DNA of 64,000 nucleotides from Cordia subcordata (lineage: Eukaryota; Streptophyta; Magnoliopsida; Boraginales; Cordiaceae): the NCBI GenBank assembly GCA_028554755.1, contig JAPTOF010000004.1:3954501-4018500 (forward strand), in the 5' to 3' direction. Shown here in pieces: positions 12,601 to 23,378 of the stretch (position 1 is the stretch's first letter; every line of letters begins with the position of its first letter). The translations under genes and the position numbers were made by a program. The notes beneath the pieces are model-generated. The model searched no databases, was not told the DNA's origin, and saw only the letters and a program-made list of their open reading frames with translations.

Positions 12601-15077
12601 CAAGAAATAAAGTCACTTGCTGTCATTTTTCTTCAGATGGGAAGCTCCTTGCTAGTGCTGGACATGACAAGAAGGTATAATGCATGTGTTGCCTTGGTAA
12701 CTTTATTGATATTTGGTTAAACATGATCTCTTGTTCCAAAATTGATGCATGTTTTTAAATCTCAAGGTTATAGCTATAAAATTTGTTATGCTCTTATCCT
12801 TTCCGTATTTTGTGTCACCGAAATCTAGGGCTTCCTTGTTTTGTCCTTCTGTATAATCCAGGCTTCTGGGTGTCATTTTGCTTATTGGCTGATTGTTTCT
12901 TGTGTCTTAGGCTGTTCTGTGGAATATGGATACCCTGCAAACGGAGACTACTCCAGAAGAACATCAACACTTAATATCAGATATCCGATTCAGGCCTAAT
13001 TCTACTCAGCTTGCAACTGCTTCATTTGACAAGTCAGTGAGATTGTGGGATGCGGCTAATGTAATAATCCCCTTACCCTTTTTTGTTTTAGACTTTCTCA
13101 ATGGAAATTTGACTGATACATCATACATATAAACATGTTCTGATGATACAACTAGGCACTTTATATTTTCTTTCTGACTTTATATTTATGCCTGTATTAA
13201 TCTGATGAGAAAACCTATATTCAATTTTCTTAATATTGTGGCAGCCAAGTTACTGCTGGCACGCATATACAGGGCACTCTTCGCATGTTATGTCTCTGGA
13301 TTTCCATCCTAAGAAGAATGATATTTTCTGCTTCTGTGATAGTACCAACGAGATCTGCTATTGGAATATTAGTCCATTCTCGTGTACTCGGATTTCCAAG
13401 GTTCTCATTTGAAATGGCTTAGACATGCTCCTATGTTTTTCATTTTCAAAATACTTTTGGAGTTGTGATGGATTAAAATTTGTTTTCGATTATTTGCATG
13501 TTGTAGCAAGGGGGAAGTGCACAAGTTAGATTTCAGCCAATAACTGGACACCTGCTGGCTGCAGCATCTGACAAAGTGGTTTCTGTTTTTGATGTTGAAA
13601 ACGATAAGCAAACCCATTCTTTCCAGGTTTGTCTGCATTTGTAGTATTCTGCTCAGGACTCTGAAATACTCGAGTTCTTGGTGTTTTTCCTTATCTTGGT
13701 GTCTAATTTTGAATGTTGTGATTGATAGTTGGATGTCTTCTTGGTAGGGACATTCTGGTGTGGTAAACTACCTTTGCTGGGATCTTAGTGGAGATTATCT
13801 GGCTTCTGTCAGCAAGGATTGTGTAAAAGTTTGGTCATTGGCTTCTGGCGAGTCCATTCATGAGCTGAACTCCAATGGTAATCAATTCCATTCCTGTGTG
13901 TTCCATCCAAGTTATCCGGCTCTCTTGGTAATTGGTGGACTGCGGGTAATAATTTATCTCGTCTCCTTGGTATTTCTTTACCGTTTGAGTGCTTTTGTTA
14001 GATTTTCTTGGACTCAGTCTCTGTACTTTAAGCAGATTCTATGCTTTCATCAAAGTTTCTGTTTCTACTGTAGTTGGGTGGGCCTGAGTTGCTTCTGAAC
14101 TTGTCAAATTAGAAGGTCATTGTCCTTTATCTCACCTTGTGACGGATTTCAGTACCTCTCTTTGTACTAATATTTCTATGCCGCTAAATTCTCATGTTGA
14201 TTAGAGTTTTGGAAACATTGACAGAAGTCAAAGGCTCCTGGACATTTGTTGATAAGGGGTCAACATCTAGGACTAAAGTGAGAGATATTCCCTCCTTTTA
14301 TTATGTAATTTGGTGATGGAATCTTGGTGAGGATAAAGTGAGAGATGCGAAGGTTGAGGATATTCGTGCATCTGTAATTATTCCTGCTCTGTGTCTTCAG
14401 ATAGTTCAAATTATATTTGCAGAGAAATTTGGGTCACAAGCTACTCATCCTTGTACTTATAGAACCGCGTTTTGAGCTGCAGCTGCGAGTGAGGGGATCA
14501 GGTGTCATTTTTGATCATGCATTATTATTATTATTTTTCTTTTTTTTTAAAAGAAAAACTCAGGCTCTGCACCCTGATCTCAAGTGAGGGGGTCTGGTGT
14601 TATTTTTCCCACTTTGTGAAGCATCTTAGTACAATTGTTGGATCTGATTCTAGATTCTTTAGTTGTTTATACAAGAGAAATCATTTCACTTATGAGCTTC
14701 ATAGCATAATTCCCTTGTCCTTATTGATAACGTTGATGAAAAGTTCATCTTCATTGATAGTTTTCTTGTTAAAAGCATTGAGGTATAACTGTTCAACAAC
14801 GTAATTCTGGTCTTTGTTTCGATGACTATGGTTATAGTTGCGTAGCTTTCATATCTTAGCCTGATCATATTGATACAACAAATCAATTTGTTACTATCAA
14901 TAGTAATGTTGCTTTTGACTCGATAATTTGTAGTCTTTGGAGCTGTGGAACATGGCGGAGAATAAAAGCATGACTGTCCCAGCACACGAGAATATGATTG
15001 CTGCCTTGGCACAGTCACCTGTCACTGGAATGGTCGCCTCTGCAAGTCACGATAACTCTGTCAAGTTATGGAAGTAA
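6675..15077 (+). CDS. LUH: LEUNIG / LEUNIG_HOMOLOG-type transcriptional corepressor, complete 17-exon CDS
   Basis: Exons: 6675-6706, 7531-7628, 7834-7943, 8081-8373, 8492-8549, 8698-8806, 10190-10239, 10341-10589, 11570-11641, 11836-12057, 12344-12482, 12568-12674, 12911-13060, 13245-13400, 13507-13626, 13748-13945 and 14934-15077. They sum to 2307 bp (768 aa plus stop) with consistent phases. Residues 1-88 form the LUFS domain ([11 protein letters not shown], LisH-like [13 protein letters not shown], then [17 protein letters not shown]). Gln-rich segments lie near 83-110 and 340-357. Seven WD repeats fill about 478-768, with blocks such as [36 protein letters not shown] and a terminal [12 protein letters not shown]. 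The family acts in the nucleus with SEUSS-type adaptors and histone deacetylases to repress floral, polarity and cell-wall mucilage genes. The middle region ([15 protein letters not shown]-like [35 protein letters not shown]) points to the LUH branch rather than LUG. Arabidopsis LUH is slightly longer, as I recall it. No break was found. Confidence 0.93.
7053..7249. repeat. Tandem 98-bp duplication in corepressor intron 1
   Basis: Two adjacent copies, 7053-7150 and 7151-7249, each start AGCTAAGCT(T/G)AATTGG and run through GGTAATTCT to AG(A)GGT(C/T)AGAAAA. Weaker relatives flank them: one near 6905-7000 (GAGCTAAGCATAAATA) and one near 7285-7375 (CAAGCTAAGCTTACTTGG). The array therefore seems to have grown from an older degenerate unit. 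Confidence 0.8.
9589..9661 (+). repeat. (TC)11 microsatellite followed by a G-quadruplex-type G tract, intron 6
   Basis: (TC)n spans 9589-9610. After TTTTTCTTTGTTT, a run of five G-tracts of six and one of three, separated by single T bases, spans 9624-9661. On the plus (transcribed RNA) strand this fits a strong G-quadruplex-forming pattern. It lies in the 1.38-kb intron between exons 6 and 7. The open frames read through it on both strands are artefacts. Confidence 0.85.
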
Positions 15078-15700
15078 GTAAACCTTACCAGGTCAAAGGT
15101 CAATTGATTTCAAGTTGGGGGCTTTGATCTGCATGCTTGTGAATGGTAGGGGATTTTTCACTGTGTTTTTCAATGCGTGAAATGCTAATTAGCGTATAGT
15201 TAACTAATAGGAGTCTCATTGAGTTAGAGAGCTGAAAAGCACATGAAGAGACTAATAATAGATCAATTTTTAGCTCTATCAAGTTTAATACTTGCTTGTT
15301 AATTCTGCTTTGATATTTTCCTATATATGTCTGTGCTCTTAGGCTTAGCAATCCCAGAGTCGTTATTAACTTTTATTTTTATTGAAGGTAAAAGATTAAG
15401 ACAATTAGCCTGCACGGACCTATTATTTCAAAAGGTGTTACAGTTCTCTGGTTTAGGGAAGGTATTGTAAAATATTTGACACAGTAAAATTCTCTTTTAC
15501 TTGCTTTGGTTTTCGTCTCAACTTATTGAAGGTTTTTCATGTAAAAATTTGATGTCGTAGTTATTTACTTTTTTCATTTCTATTTTAAATGTGTTTCTGC
15601 TTCAAACCAATCATTTTGCTGTGCCGTACCCTCAACAAAGACCTATGTTGGTGTTGGCATGATTCGCCAGTTGAATAAGATTTAACTAATACATGCCTTC
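15078..15700 (+). other. Corepressor gene 3' UTR and downstream DNA
   Basis: This follows the TAA at 15075-15077. The stretch is T-rich and non-coding and is presumed to hold the 3' UTR. No polyadenylation site can be placed with confidence. A perfect (TTAA)n microsatellite lies just beyond, at 15788-15813. Confidence 0.4.
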
Positions 15701-15787
15701 CCCGTTCTTTTTTCGTTTTTTGGGCTAAATTCTACCCCTTTTTTTGTTGCTAATTTAGCGGGTACTTGCGTTGATAACCAAATAATA

Positions 15788-15813
15788 TTAATTAATTAAT
15801 TAATTAATTAATA
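15788..15813. repeat. (TTAA)n microsatellite
   Basis: About six perfect ATTA-type tetranucleotide repeats lie between the corepressor gene and the first methyltransferase copy, whose stop codon lies at 15999. Confidence 0.85.
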
Positions 15814-15998
15814 CATGCATAACCTGATGAGTAATACTATTCTTGATTTACCCAGAAAGACAAGTAATTCATGTTTTAGCAGAAAAAAACTTTTATTATT
15901 CTTAACTGTCACAAGCTTATTAAATCACAAAAAACACAAAAGCCATAACAGTTTGGTGCAGCAATAATATAAAATTTAAGGCCAGCCGTGTCTCATGC

Positions 15999-17860
15999 CT
16001 AATACAACTCGATGACCCAGCAGTTGCATGCGTGACAAATGGGTTTCAAAGCAACAAATCCAGCTTCTTTTGCTAGGGCTTCAAGCTCCCTGAGTGTCCT
16101 CTCCTTGCCGCTAGGGTTGAGACTCATGGTATGGACAAGCGATCTTTGTCTGGATAATCATGAATTATATGTTAGACCACAAATCATTTTACCAGTTTCT
16201 GGTAAGGCTTTCCAATAGTTCTTCAATAGCCTTACACAATGATCGTCACTCCAATCATGAAGAATCCACTGCATGCATTGTCATGCATGATCCATACATA
16301 CGTTTTATTATTATTATAATGTGTTTATCTCAATTTTGACTTGTGAAAAAAATAATTTAATTTACGATCGAGTATGTATATGGATGGTTAATTTACCTTC
16401 ATGAAAATAACCTCTGCTTTTGGAACGCTTGCGAATATATCTCCCTGAACATGCTCCACACCTAATATATAGCATAAAATTAATCAACACATCCATCAAC
16501 TTAAATTCCAGAGAAAATGTGATTAAAGAAAAGCTATTATTTGTTCGTGACAACGTATTGAATTAAAGAAATGAAAACAATGTTTTCTTAGCAAAAATTT
16601 TACTACTCCAAAAAGATTCAAAACATATAAACTATTATAGGGGATCAGGAAATAGTTTAAGTAGTTAAAATTATCTCCCTCAAGCATATGGTCTTGGGTT
16701 CGAATCTCATAGAAGTGGGGGGTTTAACAACAACAAAGAAAAATGAAACTATTATAGTAATCAGAGTAAAATATTACAGAGAAACTAACAAATACGATGT
16801 GCGTGCACTCTTGTGTATACCTGCACAGGTAGGTGCATTTTTTATTACATGGGCCAAATCAAAGTTGATTCCTCGTATATTGGGGTACTTGGAAACTATA
16901 GAGGATATTGATGCCCCAATTCCTCCAGCCACATTCACCACCTCGTTCACTCCTTCAAAGCCGTTGTAGATTTCAGGAATTCTCTTCATGGCTATTTTTG
17001 TATGATTGTTGAGTCCTATATATGTTGTAGAGCTCATTAAATCTATTGTCCGTCCTTGTGTATTGAATGTTTGTGTCCCATATGCCCTTTCAAACGGTAC
17101 TCCACCTTCAAGAACTGCATCTTTTAAGTGATACCTGAGGTAAAAGAAAAACAAATTTTACTAGTGCAGCCAACAGTTCTAAATTAGAGTTTAGATGTCC
17201 ATCTATATTGGCATATATGCTCAGATATAATACCGAGTGTGATTTAGTGTAAGATCGAGTAAATATGTATATATACGTTAGTGAAAGTGTTAATACAATA
17301 AATAAATACATTAGCATCCTCTTACTAGTTTTTAGACAAGGTAGTTATTCTATGATGATATCGAGCCTAGGTCATGTTGGCATGCGAGGAGGCTAGCTTG
17401 TTGATAAAATAAATAAATATATCAGTGTCCTCTTTACAAGCTAAAATAATCACTCTATTGTAAACCAAGCAAATAGTGATATTGGTACGAGAGAGAGGAA
17501 CCCATACCAAGTCTCAATGTATATTTTGTCAAATGCAGTGGACAGAAAAGGCGCAAAAGAAACACCATCTTGGTTGCGAACATAAATTTTGGCTTATAGA
17601 GTTTAAGCTATAAAGTCTCTTGGTTTGTCCATCTTCATCATCAGAAACGAGTGAGAAGTTAAGGAATAAGTAGCTGGCAAGGAAGCGTAGGATACAGAAA
17701 GTTGAGCAGCAGGACCAGCTTTTGCCATAAGTTTAAACGAGTCAAGCTCAATAGCAGCTTTCAACACCATGCAGTGAACTGCATTGCCGGTCAATTGCAT
17801 GGCATCTAAGAAATCCTCTTCTTTTGAGGCTGTGATTTTATCATCTTGGCTTGATCCCAT
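15999..17860 (-). pseudogene. COMT-type O-methyltransferase pseudogene, all four exons present
   Basis: Exons by comparison with the intact copies: 17860-17508, 17134-16821, 16461-16397 and 16268-15999. Splice sites are preserved (TG|GTATGG, ..AG|GTATCACTT, ATGAAG|GTAAAT). The frame is broken. Exon 1 loses about 60 bp and shifts frame just after GPAAQLS, skipping the SASEIAASL region, and shifts again before VRNQDG. Exon 2 has a scrambled stretch (FNTQGRTIDLMSS) where the intact copies read DSRFNEVFN, and its SAM motif reads VNVAGG instead of VDVGGG. Exon 4 is about 30 bp short and shifts frame after PETGK. Intron 2 carries a SINE-like insertion. It is the array copy nearest the corepressor gene. 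Confidence 0.9.
16629..16757 (+). mobile_element. tRNA-derived SINE-like element with 12-bp target duplication
   Basis: A body of about 105 bp (16641-16745) is flanked by perfect direct repeats AAACTATTATAG at 16629-16640 and 16746-16757. The body starts GGGATCAGGAAATAGTTTAA, with an A-box-like TAGTTTAAGTAGTTA, and then has a polymerase III B-box-like GGTTCGAATCT near 16696. It ends in an AACAACAACAAAGAAAAATG tail. This combination (pol III boxes, A-rich tail, long target duplication) is that of a plant SINE of the Au type. It sits in intron 2 of the broken methyltransferase gene, antisense to it. Confidence 0.82.
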
Positions 17861-18235
17861 TTTCGAGAAGCACAAAAAAAAAAAAAAAGAAAAAAAAAAG
17901 AAAAGAAGAGCCTATACTTCAAGAAGTTCTAGTGGAGTCATAAGCTTTATGGTGTAGTCAATATATATAGGCACGATAAAATGATGAATTTCACTCTAAA
18001 GAAATTAAAAGAATTAAATAGTCAAGTAGGGTTAGTTTATAAACCGTCGAATACATATACTAAATAACTATGGATCTTTGGCTCCAAAACATGCTCCTGT
18101 TTACAAGCATAATTTTTAAAATAAGGACTCAACAAGGTACCAAAATTTAGTTCATGTACTCATCGTCACACCCGACCATTAGAAAGCATTAATATTGTTC
18201 ATGTCCAAGACTCAAAATATACATCTAGTCTACAT

Positions 18236-18552
18236 GTTAGGAGACGTCTTAAAAAGAGTGAGGGGGTCTTTGCCAAATTTATATTCTATAAACTTCATCA
18301 TGTAATTTCTTGACTTAGATATATGTCCCAAGCTAAATCTTCTTTAAATAGTCGAAGTACCTTGTCAGTTTCAGCAAACTTAATTAACTAGTCTATATGT
18401 TAGGAGATGTCTTAAAAAAAGTGAGTGGGTCTTTGCAAAATTTATATTTTATAAACTTCATCGTATAATTATTTCTTGAGTTAGATATATGCCCCAAGCT
18501 AAGTCTTCTTTAAATAGTCGAAGTGCCTTGTCAGATTCAGCAAACTTAATTT
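18236..18552. repeat. Two-copy tandem repeat, unit 153 bp
   Basis: Copy 1 starts at 18236 (TAGTCTACATGTTAGGAGA) and copy 2 at 18389 (TAGTCTATATGTTAGGAGA). Both run through CTTTAAATAGTCGAAGT and CAGCAAACTTAATT. On the minus strand each contains a short open phrase (ESDKALRLFKED), so the duplicated unit may include a fragment of an unrecognised gene. Confidence 0.8.
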
Positions 18553-20439
18553 AAGTTCTTCCATCATATGTTTCCTGAACGGCCAACTTTGGTCTTTCTT
18601 TAATTTTGCTGATGATATCCTCCATGTGTTTTTTGGCTTCAGGCCTGTTGTTTTGCCCCAAAAATTTTGTTTTGTTTGGGATCTGATTGTCATGAGTGAC
18701 AGAAATAATATGATACATATATGAGTGGTTAATAAATTCGAATCCTTTGTAATGTTTTGTTTGTATTATAATGAGAGTTTGTGATACTTTTTATCACAAA
18801 AAGAGAAAGGAATCGTCTATCTCGATCGTTTGACGACGTTCTTGGAAGTCTTTAATTTGTTAATAGTCTATGTAGTTACGTTGTAAAATTTTTGTTTATA
18901 CTTTGTTTATTAGAGCTAGACATTAGTTGTCAGAATTCCTTGTTAACAAAATGCAGTTATGTCGTTGAAATCTTCTTTTCATACTATTTGTCGTTGATTA
19001 GAGCTAGACACAATTGTCCAATTCTTAGTTAATAAGTGCTCTATGCTAGCTAATCCTTTATCGTTCTAAATGCAAGTTGGACGGCTTTGTTACTAAAAAT
19101 TCTATAATTGATGTAGTTACGTTGTTAGGGTCTTTCTTTATGTATGCCGTGTTCCTCGGACTTACTCTTTCTCAGGTACAGGCATGGTTTTTTGATATTT
19201 TCTGAACTTGCGCTTTCTCACTAATTTTTTAATATTTTATTTTTTGAGCTTACGCTTTCTCTTCCGCAGACATGGTTTTTTAATATTGTTTCAAATGGGC
19301 AGTAGTGGCGACTCCTCACCGCATACATGGTTTTATAGTAAATTTATTTTTTTTTAATTAGGTGACATTAGGTTCGAGTTATTTTTTAAATAGGTGGTGC
19401 TAACGCAACATCACGTGTAGGCGTGGTCTTTTAATATCTTTTAAAGAAGATATTAGTGTATTTATTTATTTGTATTAAAATTGTAGATTAGGATATTGGA
19501 AAAATGCAAATAGCGGGCATGGACAAGTTTAGTCTAATTAGGAAATTTTAGGTTTTGAGATGTAAAGCTTTTAAAATATTGGAAATTGAAAAATTAGAAA
19601 AATCCAAAGTTAAAAATCTTAAATAAAAAAACCCAAAAAAGACCAAACATTAAAAGTAAAGAGTAGAAAATTAAAAAGTTTCAAACAGACGAATTGAATG
19701 ATGAAAAAAAAGTAATTTATATATTTATATTCATTTATATAATTTGTTGTTAATTATAAAATTGCAATACATGTCAATATGTATCATAATCAAAGTTAAG
19801 GTGAACTGTCAATATAAATTATATTAGCATCTTAGATTAGGGTAACAAGTAATTGATAACTAAATATTTTTATTATGTGAGACACTTATTTCTTTTTAAA
19901 TAGTTGTAAGATAAGATGCTTATAAGAATTCAAATTTAAGATAAGCCTATTCTTAACATGTATGTCTATTCTTAACATGCTTTATATCACATAAACATAT
20001 TAGGAAAAGAAGAAGAAATTAATAACAAGAGTTTTATTCACTATATAAAATAAGAGTTGAATCATAAACTTTATTAGTTCAAAATATGAATATAGTAGAA
20101 TAACAAAATCAGAATACAGAATATAAAATAAGAAAACCAATCGAGGCTCGTGAGAACGATATATTTAAGGGACTTACACCCCTTCCACGGGTGCTAACGG
20201 GGAACGGCGTATCCCTCCCAGGATACAACATCTAGATACCTTTTGATATTCTAGTAACACTTCCCGCAAGAGTTTGTAAATCGGTACGTGATGAACTCTC
20301 TCCTTTTTAATGCACTATAAAACTACTAAAATACTAGGACTTCAAAAAATTTATATGTATCTTAAAGTACTACTAACACAAAATCTACATAGACAAGTGC
20401 TCAAAGTATTGTGTCAACAAAGCAAAGAAAATACTAGTA

Positions 20440-20800
20440 TTTATAGGAACAAATTAGGCTATTTAACTTAAAACTAATTAATCATATGAACCAAAACGCC
20501 TTATGTCTTTATTATGTCACTTAGATAACTAAAGGATATTTAAGTATACATTTTAATTCTAATTTTACTTGTATTTCAAACACAATTAGATTTACAAGTC
20601 ACAAAATTAACTCAAAATTGTTCTACAGTTCCAAAAAACAAATTCCATTTCGAAATACAAATACACAGGGAATGAAATAAATTCTATACCACAAGTGCTA
20701 CCAACCTTATGTTAGATTTTTCTTTACAAACTTATTAAATCATGAAGCACACGTTTTTTGGAGCAGAAACTTTAAATTGAAGCTTTTCAAAGAACATCTT
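20440..20800. repeat. Paralog of the copia insertion site (empty-site copy)
   Basis: This segment matches the DNA on both sides of the 9.8-kb copia element. ATTTCAAACACAATTAGATT at 20573-20592 corresponds to the left flank ending AACACAATT at 39289 and the right flank starting CAATTTAATTTTAC at 49083. The match continues past CAAGTGCTACCAAC and GGAGCAGAAACTTTAAATTG, parallel to 49205-49320. It represents the pre-insertion state in a duplicated block. Confidence 0.8.
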
Positions 20801-21336
20801 AGAAATGTTGTGAAATGTACATTTATAAAAGTAAAAAATAGCATGCAAATGTTGAAAACAAAATGCATGTTCAAGATTGCTTCTGAGAAAGCCATGCAAA
20901 ATATGATAAAATGGATGCATTGTTGAAAATGAAGTTGTCTTAGCCACTTTGCATTTAATGCCTTGTCTCAATTTTTACCTATAAATAGAAGAAATTGGGT
21001 AAAGCAAATGGACTGTGGTAGTAAAAACAATTCAAAGAGAATTCAATAGAATTCAATTTTCTATCTCTTCATAGTACTTTTTCTTTTATAGTTATTTTAC
21101 AACATGTTATTAGTACGAGTCTCCGCTAACAAAAAGTTCTACTAATTATTAAAAGGGAGCACGACTCTACAAAAATTTGATAATGATTCTTATTTTACTT
21201 TTAGTATTACATCATATTTACAGTATAAATTTTCAAACAACATATCTTATTTATTTTAATTTGCATTTATTCTGAAAATTAAATTTCGGTTAAATTATTT
21301 CTTTTAAAATAATTTATTGTAACATTTTCTATTTAA

Positions 21337-21339
21337 TAA

Positions 21340-21419
<80 letters not shown>
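21337..21419. repeat. (AAT)n microsatellite
   Basis: About 27 uninterrupted AAT/TAA trinucleotide repeats. The length suggests it is probably polymorphic. Confidence 0.97.
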
Positions 21420-21424
<5 letters not shown>

Positions 21425-21847
21425 ACTGTAATTTTTCTGAAGACCTAATTACCGTGACTTTTGAGGACATGATCATATTGACTTTTGGACACGTGATTAT
21501 CATGACTTAAAAAGTGACTCCTAAGAACATAAACACTAATATAATTATATAATGATTTATTGTAATAATTACACTAACACACTATTTACACTTGAAATTA
21601 ACATCTTATGTTATATTATGCCATGTTTTTAAGTTTCATATGTCATATTTGTAATATTTTAATTTATTTTTATGTGCTTATATTTACTGGTCAACAAGTT
21701 ACGTCAGGTAAATATCTTATTGTTTCACTTATTAATTTATTTTTGTACTATGCTAGATTTATAATGTCAAACCTTATGAAGCTTGAGTTCGTGGCCCTTG
21801 ATATTTTTAGCAACAATTATTTATCATGGATCCTTGATGCCAAAGTA

Positions 21848-23152
21848 TGATAAGTCCAAAATACGTTTTAAATCCATGATTATTTGTGCTTGATTTTGGA
21901 ATTAGATGCTTCCTAATTGATGTTATTTCTTATATTTTGGCATAAATAGGCTTGGAAAAGAAGATGGAAGTAATATATATGGATTGAAGGGACTTTTCAA
22001 CATGTTTGGAGTTGTTAAAATTGATTTTGCCACCTTGGAAGCGAGCCTGAAAGTTCTACGCAGGATTGACCAAGTTTGACGAGGAATTAGAAGATATTTT
22101 GCAAGTTTTTTTGGACAGGAATTGTCGACCAAAAATAAGTATTAGTTCTAAAAGGAAAAATAATATTTTGGAAGAGTTTTATTTTAACAAGGATTAGATT
22201 TTTGGTTATTTACCTTTTTATTTTCATTAGCATTAAAAGAGTTTTCTTATCTGAAGGGACTCCTAGGTTAGATATTTTTTTATAAATTCTCTAAGGAATT
22301 ACGTAGGAACGAGGGAAGCTTTTATTCATTATTTTTTTCAGCAAATATTTTTCTTTCTTCTAGGCGTCTAATCGTTAGATTTTTATCCTAGCCGGGGTTA
22401 ATTCGAAGTTTATGGTTCTACAAAATTTGTGAGATCTAACTGATTTTCTCCTTTCGCTTTATTTGGTATTTGTGTGTTTACCATTTTAAGAATTAATATT
22501 ATCTTGTGATTGTTTAATTTGATGGCGATTATTCAATTGCTTGATGATAGGTAGCCAAATAGATTAATTAATTAATTAATCTAAAAATAGTGGTAACTAG
22601 GTCTCCTGTGTAAACACATAATCTAATTAAGCGATTGCCGCGAGAGAATCGACTTTTAGAATCAGGTCTTTCTAGAATCTAGTGTTGCCAATAGATAGAC
22701 CCTACGGGCATCTCCGGGGGTTAGACCATCTAATAGGTAAGACGATAGTAGGAAAAATTGTAGGGGGTTTAAACCATTATCAACACTAAAAGAAAAGATG
22801 AGATTGTTAGGCTGTGCCAACGACCATAACTGGTTTATCAAAATAGGCGAAAGTCATCTTTGCATCTAGGATCAGATTTGTAGGCCTAAATGGAGAACAC
22901 AGCCTCGGCTACGTAGTTTATCATTTAATTCTTTTTCTTAATTATCTTGCTTGATTTTAATTTGTTATTAGTTCTTTAGTTTTATTTATTTATTTAATTA
23001 TCAACCCCCCTTTCTTGTATTTTACTTGTTCTTTCACCTTGGCATAAAAAAATATATTTTAAATCAATCCCTGTTGATTCGACCTTTCCACCACTATTGC
23101 AAATAGTGAGGTAGAGTAGAAACTTTATTTTTGGTGGATTCGATACCCATCA
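21848..23152. repeat. Left LTR of the LARD-like element
   Basis: It is bounded by TG...CA and about 1.3 kb long. It contains ATTAATTAATTAATT near 22565, a GGCATCTCCGGGGGTTAG block near 22710 and the terminal GGTGGATTCGATACCCATCA. It is matched along its length by the right LTR. Confidence 0.9.
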
Positions 23153-23156
23153 AATT

Positions 23157-23378
23157 TTGGCTCCGTTGCTGGGGATTGATGTGCTAATTTTTTTCTCTTT
23201 TATGACCAAGTTAGATAGTACATGTGATTTACAATTTTATCCAGAAATTGAAAGGACCGCAAACAACTTGATAAAGGAAGCAAAGCTGCGGAAAATGCAA
23301 GAACTAGTCGGTACATCACAAGCTTCATCCAAATCATCAATTGAAGAAATTGAGCCGAAGCCGCTAGATAAAGCTTAG
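23157..23378 (+). CDS. Short ORF at the start of the LARD interior (73 codons)
   Basis: This begins inside the primer-binding region and reads PEIERTANNLIKEAKLRKMQ and QASSKSSIEEIEPKPLDKA. It is Lys/Glu-rich with no catalytic motif. It may be the remnant of a gag N-terminus from a Tat/Athila-type element, but it is too short to assign. The leading residues are probably not translated as predicted, since they overlap the primer site. It is followed by TATGGGAGGCAACCCATCC, a phrase seen in related plant elements. Confidence 0.35.
   Translation: MAPLLGIDVLIFFSFMTKLDSTCDLQFYPEIERTANNLIKEAKLRKMQELVGTSQASSKSSIEEIEPKPLDKA

Larger units (their letters stand above)
17861..21590. other. Intergenic, repeat-rich stretch with no recognised gene
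   Basis: After the promoter of the pseudogene (up to about 18050), this holds a 153-bp tandem repeat (listed), AT-rich worn repeat DNA around 18700-19450 (GTAGTTACGTTG and CATGGTTTTTTAATATT phrases recur), and a segment at 20450-20800 that is a paralog of the DNA flanking the large copia element. Near 18500-18690 on the minus strand a shifted reading resembles coding sequence (HMEDIISKIKERPKLAVQE), but I do not recognise it and it is not open. Nothing else can be supported. Confidence 0.5.

Noticed and set aside
13405..13638. Minus-strand frame over corepressor exon 15
   Set aside because: Antisense shadow of a WD-repeat exon.
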